19,880 nt of DNA, from the NCBI GenBank assembly GCA_038530925.1, contig JBCBCG010000066.1:1-19880 (forward strand). The letters run 5' to 3'. Below are positions 1 through 7,093 of the stretch, one piece after another. A program made the translations under genes and the position numbers. This DNA is from JALEGB01 sp038530925. Lineage in GTDB: Bacteria; Pseudomonadota; Alphaproteobacteria; Rhodobacterales; Rhodobacteraceae. Every line of letters begins with the position of its first letter. Positions within the stretch are counted from its first letter, which is position 1. A model generated the notes under the pieces. That model saw only the letters and a list, made by a program, of their open reading frames with translations. It did no database searches and was not told the DNA's origin.

Positions 1-1130
1 AGCTGAAGCTGCGCGCGGTCGTCCATCGATTTCAGCAATTGCTGATTTTGCTCCTCCAGCGACACGTCGATCCTGGTGCGCAGCAAATTCGCCGCGCGCT
101 CGCCGCGGATCGAGAGCGTCTGCAGCCGCTCCTCTGTTGAGCGGACGGTGCGCAGCGCCGGCTTAAAACGACGCACCATAAACTCTTCGAAGGTCTGTCG
201 GCTGCGCAAGCTCTCCTCGCGCAACGCGGCGATCCGGTCGTAGACGATCGTCTCATAGGCGCGGGCGCCGCCGAAGCGGAACGCCGTCTCCGCGGCGAGG
301 CTCTCCAGATCCGCGGAGAGCGCGCTCAGCGTCGCCAGGGTCTCGCGCTCGACTTCCGGATCAGGCGCGCGCGCGTTGTCGTCGTTCGCGATCGAGCGCG
401 TCACCTCCGCAAGGGTTGTCTCAAGCCGTGTGAGTTCCGGGCCGAGCCGCCGCGCCACCGGAAGAGCGATCATCGCCAGCGTGCGATAGGTTTCCATCTC
501 GATCAGACGTTGCGTAATCCGACCAAGCCGGCGCGGCCCAATATCCGGCAGCGCCACGACGCCGAAGCGCGTGAAGCCTGCAGCATCGATCCTGAAGTCG
601 CCCATGGCGATGGCGTTGCGCTCCGTCACCCAGGTCAGCGCGAGGCTGTCTCGAACGAAGTGCGGCGCCAGCTTTTCCGTGGCGATCCGTTGCGCGTCGT
701 CTTCATCGGTCGCTGGAATGATCTCCACGACCGAGGCTGAAATGATCCGGAGCGACGCCCTCTCGATCCAGGCGGGCGGCGCGATCTCGGCCAGGCGCGG
801 CGTGAAAGGCGCCGGGCCTGGCCCTTCAAGTTCAAAGAGGTAACTCACGAATTCGGTGTGCCGCTCCCACTTGAGGCGGAAGCCGTCGAAGGCGCCGAGA
901 TAGAAATTCGGCGCGCGATCTCCATCGGCCATCGCCGGCGCCGCGCCGAGATGGGCCAGCAGCGCGTTGAGATGCGCAAGGTCTTCTTTCGGGCTGCGCC
1001 GCGCCTGGTCCGCTTCCGGCATCAGCGCGACGTACAGCGCTTGGGCCGGCGGTTCGATCGGCGTGAACGGCCGCGCGTGAAGCTCGTCGGTCAGCGGCTT
1101 GCGCTGAGTGTGCTGTGGCGTCTCGAACAT
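1..1130 (-). CDS. DUF3422 family protein, C-terminus cut by window edge
   Basis: The frame is open from an ATG at 1130 to the left edge, giving 376 residues without a stop. Residues 16-22 read ELHARPF, the N-terminal signature I associate with DUF3422, and the last visible residues (LLKSMDDRAQLQL) match the segment just before the C-terminal membrane helices of that family. About 50-60 residues, including the predicted membrane anchor, should therefore lie outside the window. The start is chosen because AAGAAGG sits 5 bases upstream, and the frame above it (RRVRRNKKVG) looks like read-through of non-coding sequence. The family is described as predicted membrane-anchored and has no established biochemical function that I know of. 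The gene is divergent from the exported protein at 1262, with about 130 bases between the start codons. The family call is confident; the function is unknown. Confidence 0.85.
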   Translation of the reverse strand, partial: MFETPQHTQRKPLTDELHARPFTPIEPPAQALYVALMPEADQARRSPKEDLAHLNALLAHLGAAPAMADGDRAPNFYLGAFDGFRLKWERHTEFVSYLFELEGPGPAPFTPRLAEIAPPAWIERASLRIISASVVEIIPATDEDDAQRIATEKLAPHFVRDSLALTWVTERNAIAMGDFRIDAAGFTRFGVVALPDIGPRRLGRITQRLIEMETYRTLAMIALPVARRLGPELTRLETTLAEVTRSIANDDNARAPDPEVERETLATLSALSADLESLAAETAFRFGGARAYETIVYDRIAALREESLRSRQTFEEFMVRRFKPALRTVRSTEERLQTLSIRGERAANLLRTRIDVSLEEQNQQLLKSMDDRAQLQ

Positions 1131-1261
1131 GCCGACCTTCTTGTTGCGCCGCACGCGTCGCTGCGGCGTTCGGATTCGTCTTGGCGTCCCGCCGGTGGGT
1201 GCGCCAATCTCGTTCCCATGACCAGACCAAAGCCTAAGCCCTTGTCATGGAGAAGCAGTTG

Positions 1262-1840
1262 ATGCGCATTTGGGCCGGCCTCGCAGCGCTCCTGGGCCTC
1301 TTTATTGCGCCGCCGCAAAGCGCTGTCGCGCAATCGGACCTTTGCGCGCGCCCGTCGGAAATCTGCGGCGCGCAGCTGCCGACGAGCTGCGTAAGGCGCT
1401 TCGCCGCCGGCGCGCTCGCGGCCGATGTCCCTGAAGAGCAGTGCGCGCAGGCGCTTTCCGCCTATCGCAGTTGCCTCGCATCCGTGTCTGAGCAATGCGG
1501 CGAGACGCCTCCGGACCAGGTTTTGTCGGCGACGACGACGACGCCGTCTCTCGATGGTTGGGTGCGTCGCTTTGATGGCCGCATCGGAAAAATCAGCGTC
1601 TCCAACCCAACGCTTTACCCGTTCGAGGTGACGCTCTGGCATCCCGATAGCGGATCGGTCTTCGGCCGTTGGACGGTCAACGGTCAAAGCGAGGTCGACC
1701 TGCTCTACGAAGATCAGATCTTCAATATCGGCAATGACTGGGGGCTCCAATTCGGAGACGCGGCGCCGCGTTCCGTCGGCGAAGCGAGCGAATGGAGCCA
1801 GGGACGCTGGTTGGCCTCCTCCGCCCGGTTTTTCCAATGA
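1262..1840 (+). CDS. Small exported six-cysteine protein, unknown function
   Basis: A 192-residue protein with a clear Sec-type signal peptide: basic start MRIW, hydrophobic stretch to about residue 17, likely cleavage near AVAQ (residues 21-24). The mature N-terminal part carries six cysteines at residues 28, 35, 43, 61, 71 and 79, a spacing that suggests a small disulfide-stabilised helical unit in the periplasm. After a threonine-rich linker (about 90-96), the rest looks beta-rich, with many alternating hydrophobic residues and Trp. I chose the ATG at 1262 over the ATG at 1247 because GGAG lies about 9 bases upstream of it and the signal peptide begins there. It ends 6 bases before the convergent rmuC stop. 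I do not recognise the family. No enzyme motif is visible. Confidence 0.7.
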   Translation: MRIWAGLAALLGLFIAPPQSAVAQSDLCARPSEICGAQLPTSCVRRFAAGALAADVPEEQCAQALSAYRSCLASVSEQCGETPPDQVLSATTTTPSLDGWVRRFDGRIGKISVSNPTLYPFEVTLWHPDSGSVFGRWTVNGQSEVDLLYEDQIFNIGNDWGLQFGDAAPRSVGEASEWSQGRWLASSARFFQ

Positions 1841-1846
1841 GGCGCG

Positions 1847-2908
1847 CTATGCGCCTTCATCCATCCGGCGGGCGCGGGCGAGGCTCTTCTCGGCGGAGAG
1901 GGCGATTTCGCGGAGATCGGTTTCGGCTTTGCCAAGATGACCGCGCAGCTGTTCCGATCGCTCGTAAAGCCGCGTGACGTCCGCCGCCAGAAGCCGCACT
2001 TCGCGACGCAGATCGCCGGCCTCAGCCTGGATCTCCATGTCCCTGAGCGCGCCCCGCAGCGTGATCAGCGTCGCCATCATCGTCGTCGGCGAGACCATCC
2101 AAACCCGCTTGGCGAAGCCGTTGCGCACGACCTCAGGCAAGCGCGCATGGATCTCAGCGAACACCGCCTCCGAAGGGATGAACATCAGCGCGCCTTCCGC
2201 CGTTTCGCCGGGAATGAGGTAGCGCTCGGCGATGGCGGCGATATGGGCGCGCGTCGCCGCGGCCAAGGCGCGCTCGGCGCGGCGTTCACCTTCCGGGTCG
2301 CGGTCCCGCTGCGCCGCGCGGAGCGCTTCGAAAGGCTCCAGCGGGAATTTGGCGTCGATGGCGATCGGGCCGGGCGGCGCGGGCAAGCGGATCAGCGCGT
2401 CGACGCGCTTGCCGTTTGAGAGCGTCGCTTGCCGCGCCACGAGCGCGGGCGGCAAGGCGTCGCGCAACAGATCCTCAAGCTGCGTCTCGCCGAACGCGCC
2501 GCGCGCCTGTTTGTTGGCCAGGATGTCCTGAAGTCCCAGCATCTCGCCCGAGAGTTTTTCAATCGCCGCCTGCGCGCGGTCGATCGCCTCGAGCCGCTCG
2601 CCGATCTCGCCGAAGCGCTGCGCCGTCCGGTCGGCGACGCCGGCGAGCCCGCCCCCCAGCCGCTCCGCCACCGCATCGAGCCGCGCCTCCATCAGCCGCA
2701 GCGTCTCGGTCCGACCGCGCTCGCCCGAGGCGGCGATCTCGGTGAGCCGCGCGGAGAGATCGCGCAGCGCCGCCGTGGAGCGCCCAGCGAAGAGCCGCCC
2801 GATCACGGCGAAGAGCGCCAGCGCCAGGATCGCCGCCGCCGCGCCGACCGCGCCCCACAGCGCCGGCTCCGGCGCTTCGGCCATCCAGGCTTGCAAATCC
2901 AAAATCAC
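1847..2908 (-). CDS. rmuC: RmuC family DNA recombination/maintenance protein
   Basis: A 353-residue protein with one N-terminal membrane helix (about residues 17-37), a coiled-coil-like segment rich in Ala, Glu and Arg (about 45-125), then the conserved RmuC core. Recognisable core stretches are NKQARGAFGE, the IDAKFPLEPFEAL motif, FIPSEAVFAEIH and VSPTTMMATL. The IDAKFP segment belongs to the nuclease-like fold of the family. In E. coli, RmuC limits inversions between short inverted repeats; its exact activity is not settled. The start is a GTG 10 bases after the mutL stop, so the two genes are almost certainly one transcription unit. The Shine-Dalgarno sequence is weak, and an ATG at 2884 (residue 9) is a possible alternative. 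It ends 6 bases from a convergent gene, with no obvious hairpin between them. Confidence 0.93.
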   Translation of the reverse strand: MILDLQAWMAEAPEPALWGAVGAAAAILALALFAVIGRLFAGRSTAALRDLSARLTEIAASGERGRTETLRLMEARLDAVAERLGGGLAGVADRTAQRFGEIGERLEAIDRAQAAIEKLSGEMLGLQDILANKQARGAFGETQLEDLLRDALPPALVARQATLSNGKRVDALIRLPAPPGPIAIDAKFPLEPFEALRAAQRDRDPEGERRAERALAAATRAHIAAIAERYLIPGETAEGALMFIPSEAVFAEIHARLPEVVRNGFAKRVWMVSPTTMMATLITLRGALRDMEIQAEAGDLRREVRLLAADVTRLYERSEQLRGHLGKAETDLREIALSAEKSLARARRMDEGA

Positions 2909-2918
2909 GGCTTCGCGC

Positions 2919-4883
2919 TCACGACCGGCCGAATAGTTTTTCTAGATCGGTTTTGGAGAGGCTGACGAAGGTCGGGCGACCGTGATTGCACTGCCCGGAA
3001 TGCGGCGTCGCCTCCATCTCGCGGAGCAGCGCGTTCATCTCCTCGAGCGTCAGGCGCCGTCCCGCCCGCACCGAGCCATGGCAGGCCATGGAGGCGCAGA
3101 CCGCGTCGAGCCGGCTAAGGAGCGCCGCCGCCGCTGGATCGGCGTGATCGGTGGTCTCCGCAGCGTCAGCCGCGCCGGCGCCCGCCTCCTCCAGCGCCTC
3201 GGCGAGATCGCGCAGAAGCGCCGGCAGATCGAGTTGGCCGAGCGCCGCCGGCGTCGCCCTGACGCAGATCGCGTCGCCGCCGAAGGGCTCAAGCCGCAGG
3301 CCCAGCATCGCCAAATCCGCCGCCGCGGCGAGCAGGCGCTCCGCGGCGAGGGGATCGAGGCTGACGATCTCCGGGATCAGCAACTCCTGGCTCGGCGCGC
3401 CCTCCGCCGACGCGGCGCGCGCGCGCAGACCCGCCTTCAGCCGTTCATAGACGAGCCGCTCATGCGCGGCGTGCTGATCGACGATCACGACGCCTATTTC
3501 GGTTTGAGCGACGATGTAGGTCTCATGCAGCTGCGCCCGGGCGGCGCCGAGCGGCGCGCGCAGCGTTTCAGGCTCGGGCGGCGCCGGATCGCCCGCCGCT
3601 GACGGCGCGTCGATCAAGGCGTCCTGCGGGCTTGGCTCATCGCGTCGGCTGGCGCCGCGCTCTTCGCTGGGCGCGACGAAGCCGTTCCAAGCGCCGGTGA
3701 GCGCGGGGGGCGGGCGATAAGGCGCGCGGTTCTCGCGCAGGCCGCCGAAGCGCTGATGCGGCCGCTCCGGGCCGAGCGCGCCCAGCGCGCCGAGGCCGAG
3801 GCTGGTGTCCGGCCGGCAGCCCGCCTCCGCCAGCGCATGGCGGAGCGCGCCGATGATGAGCCCGCGCACCAGCCCTTCCTCGCGAAAGCGCACCTCGGTT
3901 TTGGCCGGATGCACGTTCACATCCACACGCTCCGGCGCCATCGAAAGATAGAGCGCCAGCATCGGATGGCGCCCGGCGGGCAGCGCATCGGCGTAAGCCG
4001 CGCGCACCGCGCCGACCAGCAGCTTGTCCCGCACCGGCCGCCCGTTCACCATCAGGTGCTGCCACGCCGAAGTCCGCCGATGCAGGGTCGGCAGACCCGC
4101 GAAACCCGTCAGCTCTAGCCCCTCGCGCTCCGCCTCGATCGGCAATGCGTTCTCAGCGAAGTCGCGGCCCAAGATCCGCCCGAGCCGGTCGAGCGCGCTT
4201 TCCGGGCCAGGCGCGCGGAACAGCGTCCGCGCCGCGGCGCCTTCGCCGTCCCCCAGCTCGAAGGCGACCTCGGGCGCGGCCATGGCGAGGCGCTTGACCG
4301 CCTCGACCACCGCTTGGGCTTCGGCGCGATCGGATTTCAAGAAATTCAGCCGCGCCGGCGTCGCGTAGAAGAGATCGCGCGCCTCGATGGTCGAGCCTTT
4401 GGGCCGCGCGGCCGGCTCCGGCGCGCCGCGCCGCCCGGCGCTTACGGCGATGCGCCAGGCTTGGTCCGCGCCGGCGGCGCGCGACAGGATGGAGAAGCGG
4501 CTGACGGCGGCGATCGAAGGCAGCGCCTCGCCGCGAAAGCCGAAACTCCGGATGTCCAGGAGATCGATCGGTCCGCTCGGCTCGTCCTCCACCGTCAGCT
4601 TCGAGGTGGCGTGCCGCTCAAGCGCGAGGCTCAGCTCCTCCGCGGTGAAGCCGACGCCGTCATCCTCGACGCGGATGAGCGCGCGCCCGCCCTCGGCGAT
4701 GACGATGCGCAGGCGCCGCGCGCCGGCGTCGAGCGCGTTCTCGACCAGCTCTTTGACCGCCGCCGCCGGCCGCTCGATCACCTCGCCCGCGGCGATCCGA
4801 TTGATCGCCGCTTCCGGAAGGCGCCGGATGCGCGGCGGCCGCGCATTGGAGGAGGCTTCATTTAGGGCTTCAGCGTTGCTCAT
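2919..4883 (-). CDS. mutL: DNA mismatch repair protein MutL with endonuclease motif
   Basis: A 654-residue MutL, the matchmaker between MutS and downstream repair steps. The N-terminal GHKL ATPase has motif I at about residues 45-54 (ELVENALDAG; E45 the expected general base), DDGVG at 74-78 and SFGFRGEA at 113-120. A proline- and acid-rich linker spans roughly 365-450. The C-terminal dimerisation domain carries DQHA at 469-472 followed by E475 and E480, matching the metal-binding DQHA(X)2E(X)4E motif. ACHGS lies near 600 and CNHGRP at 632-637. The protein should therefore have latent nicking activity, as expected where MutH is absent. rmuC follows after 10 bases. No Shine-Dalgarno sequence precedes the ATG; the bases upstream are CTCCTCCT, so translation may be leaderless or coupled (see the promoter entry). 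The family call is essentially certain. Confidence 0.97.
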   Translation of the reverse strand: MSNAEALNEASSNARPPRIRRLPEAAINRIAAGEVIERPAAAVKELVENALDAGARRLRIVIAEGGRALIRVEDDGVGFTAEELSLALERHATSKLTVEDEPSGPIDLLDIRSFGFRGEALPSIAAVSRFSILSRAAGADQAWRIAVSAGRRGAPEPAARPKGSTIEARDLFYATPARLNFLKSDRAEAQAVVEAVKRLAMAAPEVAFELGDGEGAAARTLFRAPGPESALDRLGRILGRDFAENALPIEAEREGLELTGFAGLPTLHRRTSAWQHLMVNGRPVRDKLLVGAVRAAYADALPAGRHPMLALYLSMAPERVDVNVHPAKTEVRFREEGLVRGLIIGALRHALAEAGCRPDTSLGLGALGALGPERPHQRFGGLRENRAPYRPPPALTGAWNGFVAPSEERGASRRDEPSPQDALIDAPSAAGDPAPPEPETLRAPLGAARAQLHETYIVAQTEIGVVIVDQHAAHERLVYERLKAGLRARAASAEGAPSQELLIPEIVSLDPLAAERLLAAAADLAMLGLRLEPFGGDAICVRATPAALGQLDLPALLRDLAEALEEAGAGAADAAETTDHADPAAAALLSRLDAVCASMACHGSVRAGRRLTLEEMNALLREMEATPHSGQCNHGRPTFVSLSKTDLEKLFGRS

Positions 4884-4918
4884 ACGCTAGATTTAGCAGG
4901 AGGAGCGCGCTCGGCCAA
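4883..4918 (-). promoter_or_regulatory. Possible promoter for a leaderless mutL transcript
   Basis: On the minus strand, TTGGCC (4918-4913) and TAAATC (4895-4890) are separated by 17 bases, and TG precedes the -10 element in the extended -10 position. Six bases then separate the -10 box from the A of the mutL ATG at 4883, which is where transcription would begin. The absence of any Shine-Dalgarno sequence fits a leaderless message. The match to consensus is only 4/6 and 3/6, so this is a suggestion, not a firm call. Confidence 0.35.
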
Positions 4919-4925
4919 GAGCGCG
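4906..4925 (-). terminator. Short hairpin between DUF4241 gene and mutL
   Basis: Seven-base perfect inverted repeat, CGCGCTC (4906-4912) and GAGCGCG (4919-4925), with a 6-base loop, lying in the 71-base gap after the DUF4241 gene. No T-run follows on the minus strand, so it would be a weak or Rho-assisted terminator at best. It overlaps the possible mutL -35 element. Confidence 0.3.
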
Positions 4926-4954
4926 TTCGCATAGCGGAGCCTCGCGGCGATCCG

Positions 4955-5656
4955 TCAGTGGTCGAAATTGGTGATGACGAAAAAGTCGATATGCGCCCGG
5001 ATAAGGCGGCCCTCCGCATCGTAACCACCGATCAGAGGATAGACGCCGTCGCCCCAACCCGAATGGAAGATAAGGATATTGTCGCCGTCTCGGCCTTCGG
5101 GCAGGGCGATGTTGGCGAGGCCGTCGCGGATGTGATCGGGATCGTCCAGGCGGTCGAACCAGCTTCCCGGCGCGCCCGTCTCGAAGATCTCTTCGAACCA
5201 ATCGACGGCTTGTGGATCGGGCATGCCGCGCGCGATGGTCACGTCATCGCCGAAACAGGCGGTTCCGGTGTCGACGCCGAAGCCGATATAGCCGCCCTCC
5301 GCATCCATCTCCGGCGGCGTCGGGCCCTCGGCGCTGGGCGTGATGATGCGGCGCGTCGTCTCCGCCGCCGCGGGATTGAACAGGATCGTGGCGTACGCCT
5401 CGCGGATATGCTCGGGCTCGCCGGGTTTGGAGACGTCGGCGAGCGTGACGATCACCTTGTGCTCGCCCGGCGGCGCATTGACGGCGAAGTTTCCGCCGCG
5501 CTCCATCACGACGAACGGATCGCAAGCGAAGAGTTTCCCGCTTGGCAGAGACAGCGTTCCGCAGTCCACGGTCGACAGATTGAAGACGTCCTCGCCGACA
5601 CTCGCCGAGGCGCCGCCGCGCAGGGCCGACCACCAGGCGACATTGGGATACGCCAT
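4955..5656 (-). CDS. DUF4241 domain protein
   Basis: A 233-residue protein without a signal peptide or membrane segment, so probably cytoplasmic. I recognise the DUF4241 pattern: an N-terminal stretch with CGTLSLPSGKLFACDPF (about 32-48), a central GYIGFGVDTGTACFGD segment (about 121-136) with an acidic WFEEIFE helix after it, and the C-terminal YPLIGGYDAEGRLIRAHIDF motif (about 206-225). No catalytic function is established for the family as far as I know. The start is supported by GGGAGG about 7 bases upstream. It lies 42 bases downstream of the second M16 gene on the same strand, so co-transcription with the M16 pair is likely. The hairpin at 4906-4925 may partly separate it from mutL. Its role in this neighbourhood is not evident. 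Confidence 0.8.
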   Translation of the reverse strand: MAYPNVAWWSALRGGASASVGEDVFNLSTVDCGTLSLPSGKLFACDPFVVMERGGNFAVNAPPGEHKVIVTLADVSKPGEPEHIREAYATILFNPAAAETTRRIITPSAEGPTPPEMDAEGGYIGFGVDTGTACFGDDVTIARGMPDPQAVDWFEEIFETGAPGSWFDRLDDPDHIRDGLANIALPEGRDGDNILIFHSGWGDGVYPLIGGYDAEGRLIRAHIDFFVITNFDH

Positions 5657-5698
5657 CGCCGATCCTCCCGAGTCGCCGCGCGGCGCATTCCAATCGGT

Positions 5699-7093
5699 TC
5701 AGCCGTCCGGCATGCTGGTCTCGATCCCCTCAGGCTGGCCGACCACGGCGAAGAACAACCTCTCTTCCTGGAGAATGCGTTTTGCAACGCGGGAGATGTC
5801 CTCGGCGGTGACCGCTTCGACTAGCGAATTCCGCGTTTTGATGTAGTCGAGGCCGAGCCCGTCGAGCTGCGCGCTCACCAGGAAGGAGGCGATCTTGCCG
5901 TTGCTGTCGAAGCGCAGCGGATAAGCGCCGGTGAGATAGCGCTTGGCCGCGTCCAGCTCCTCCGCCGTCACGCCCTCTTCGGCCATGCGGCGCCATTCCT
6001 CTCGAAGCACCTCGATCGCTTGCGCGACGCGCTCATTGGCTGTGGCCACGCCGCCGAGATAAAGCGCCGCGCGGTCGAGCGGCGCGAGATAGGAATAGAC
6101 GCTGTAGGCGAGGCCGCGCTTCTCGCGCACCTCCTCGGTCAGCCGCGAGGAGAACCCGCCGCCGCCGAGCACGTAATTCATCACATACGCCGCCATGAAG
6201 TCCGGATCATTGCGGGCCAGCCCTTCATGGCCGAACACCACGGTCGATTGCGGCGCGTCGAACGGGATCACCTCGACGCCGCCCGGGCGCTCGATGCGGA
6301 TGCGCGCCGGCGGCTCGGCGGCGCTGGCGGGCAGCGCGCCGAGGATTTTGTCGAGCAGCGGGCCAAGCTCCTCCGCGGTGATGGCGCCGACGACGCCGAC
6401 CCGCATGCGGCCGCGATCGAGCAGGTTGCGATGCGCGTCGCGCATGTCCTCGGCGCTGAGCGTCTCAATCGTCTCGATCCGGCCGAGGCGCGGGCGGCCG
6501 TAAGGATCGCCTGGGAACATCGCCTTAAAGAACGCCTTGCTGGCGAGCTGGTTGGGGTCGGTCGAATGCTGGCGGAGGATCGAGCGGAACTGGTTGCGCA
6601 CTTTTTCGAGCGCTTCGTCTTCGAAGCGCGGCTCGGTCAAGGCGACGCGAAAGAGCTCCGCGCTCTCATCGCGCAGATCGCTCAGCATGGTGAGCCGCGC
6701 GCCCACCGTGTCGCGGCCGGCTTCAAAGCCGATGCGGGCCGCGATCTCATCTTTGCGCGCGGCGAAGCCGGCGGCGTCATACGGGCCGGCGCCTTCGTCG
6801 AGCATGCTTGTCATCATCGCCGCGCGGCCGGCTTTATCGTCCGGGTCCAGGGCCGCGCCGCCGATGAAAGCGATGTCGAGCGCGATGATCGGGATCGAGT
6901 GCTCCTCGACCAGCCAGGCTTCGATGCCGCCGGCGCTGACCACGGTTTGAATATCCGCGGCGGCATGGGCCGCGCCGTCATCCAGCGGGCCGGCGAAGAT
7001 CAGCGCGGCGCCGAGGCCGCAGGCGGCCGGCGTCGGCAAGGTGGGGATGGCGCGGCGCGAGCGGCGCGCGGCGGTGAACAGCGAATGGATCAT
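5699..7093 (-). CDS. M16 family protein lacking the zinc site (partner subunit)
   Basis: A 464-residue exported M16 (pitrilysin/MPP-like) protein. Residues 1 to about 45 form a long basic-then-hydrophobic signal region ending near AHA-A. The N-terminal M16 domain has no HxxEH; the corresponding region reads AAMMTSMLDEGAG, so zinc binding and catalysis are lost. The C-terminal domain keeps the substrate-binding Arg/Tyr signature (SSRLTEEVREKRGLAYSVYS). This split matches known two-subunit M16B enzymes, in which one chain carries zinc and the other the Arg/Tyr pair. The ATG overlaps the stop of the preceding M16 gene in an ATGA, so the two are translationally coupled and probably made in equal amounts. 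The DUF4241 gene follows 42 bases later. The family call is firm; the physiological substrate is unknown. Confidence 0.93.
   Translation of the reverse strand: MIHSLFTAARRSRRAIPTLPTPAACGLGAALIFAGPLDDGAAHAAADIQTVVSAGGIEAWLVEEHSIPIIALDIAFIGGAALDPDDKAGRAAMMTSMLDEGAGPYDAAGFAARKDEIAARIGFEAGRDTVGARLTMLSDLRDESAELFRVALTEPRFEDEALEKVRNQFRSILRQHSTDPNQLASKAFFKAMFPGDPYGRPRLGRIETIETLSAEDMRDAHRNLLDRGRMRVGVVGAITAEELGPLLDKILGALPASAAEPPARIRIERPGGVEVIPFDAPQSTVVFGHEGLARNDPDFMAAYVMNYVLGGGGFSSRLTEEVREKRGLAYSVYSYLAPLDRAALYLGGVATANERVAQAIEVLREEWRRMAEEGVTAEELDAAKRYLTGAYPLRFDSNGKIASFLVSAQLDGLGLDYIKTRNSLVEAVTAEDISRVAKRILQEERLFFAVVGQPEGIETSMPDG

Noticed and set aside
832..1230. A 132-residue minus-strand frame near the left edge
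   Set aside because: It is out of frame with the DUF3422 gene, which occupies the same strand with recognisable family motifs and a ribosome site.
1841..1846. A bidirectional terminator between the convergent exported-protein and rmuC genes
   Set aside because: Only 6 bases separate the stops and I saw no inverted repeat spanning them.
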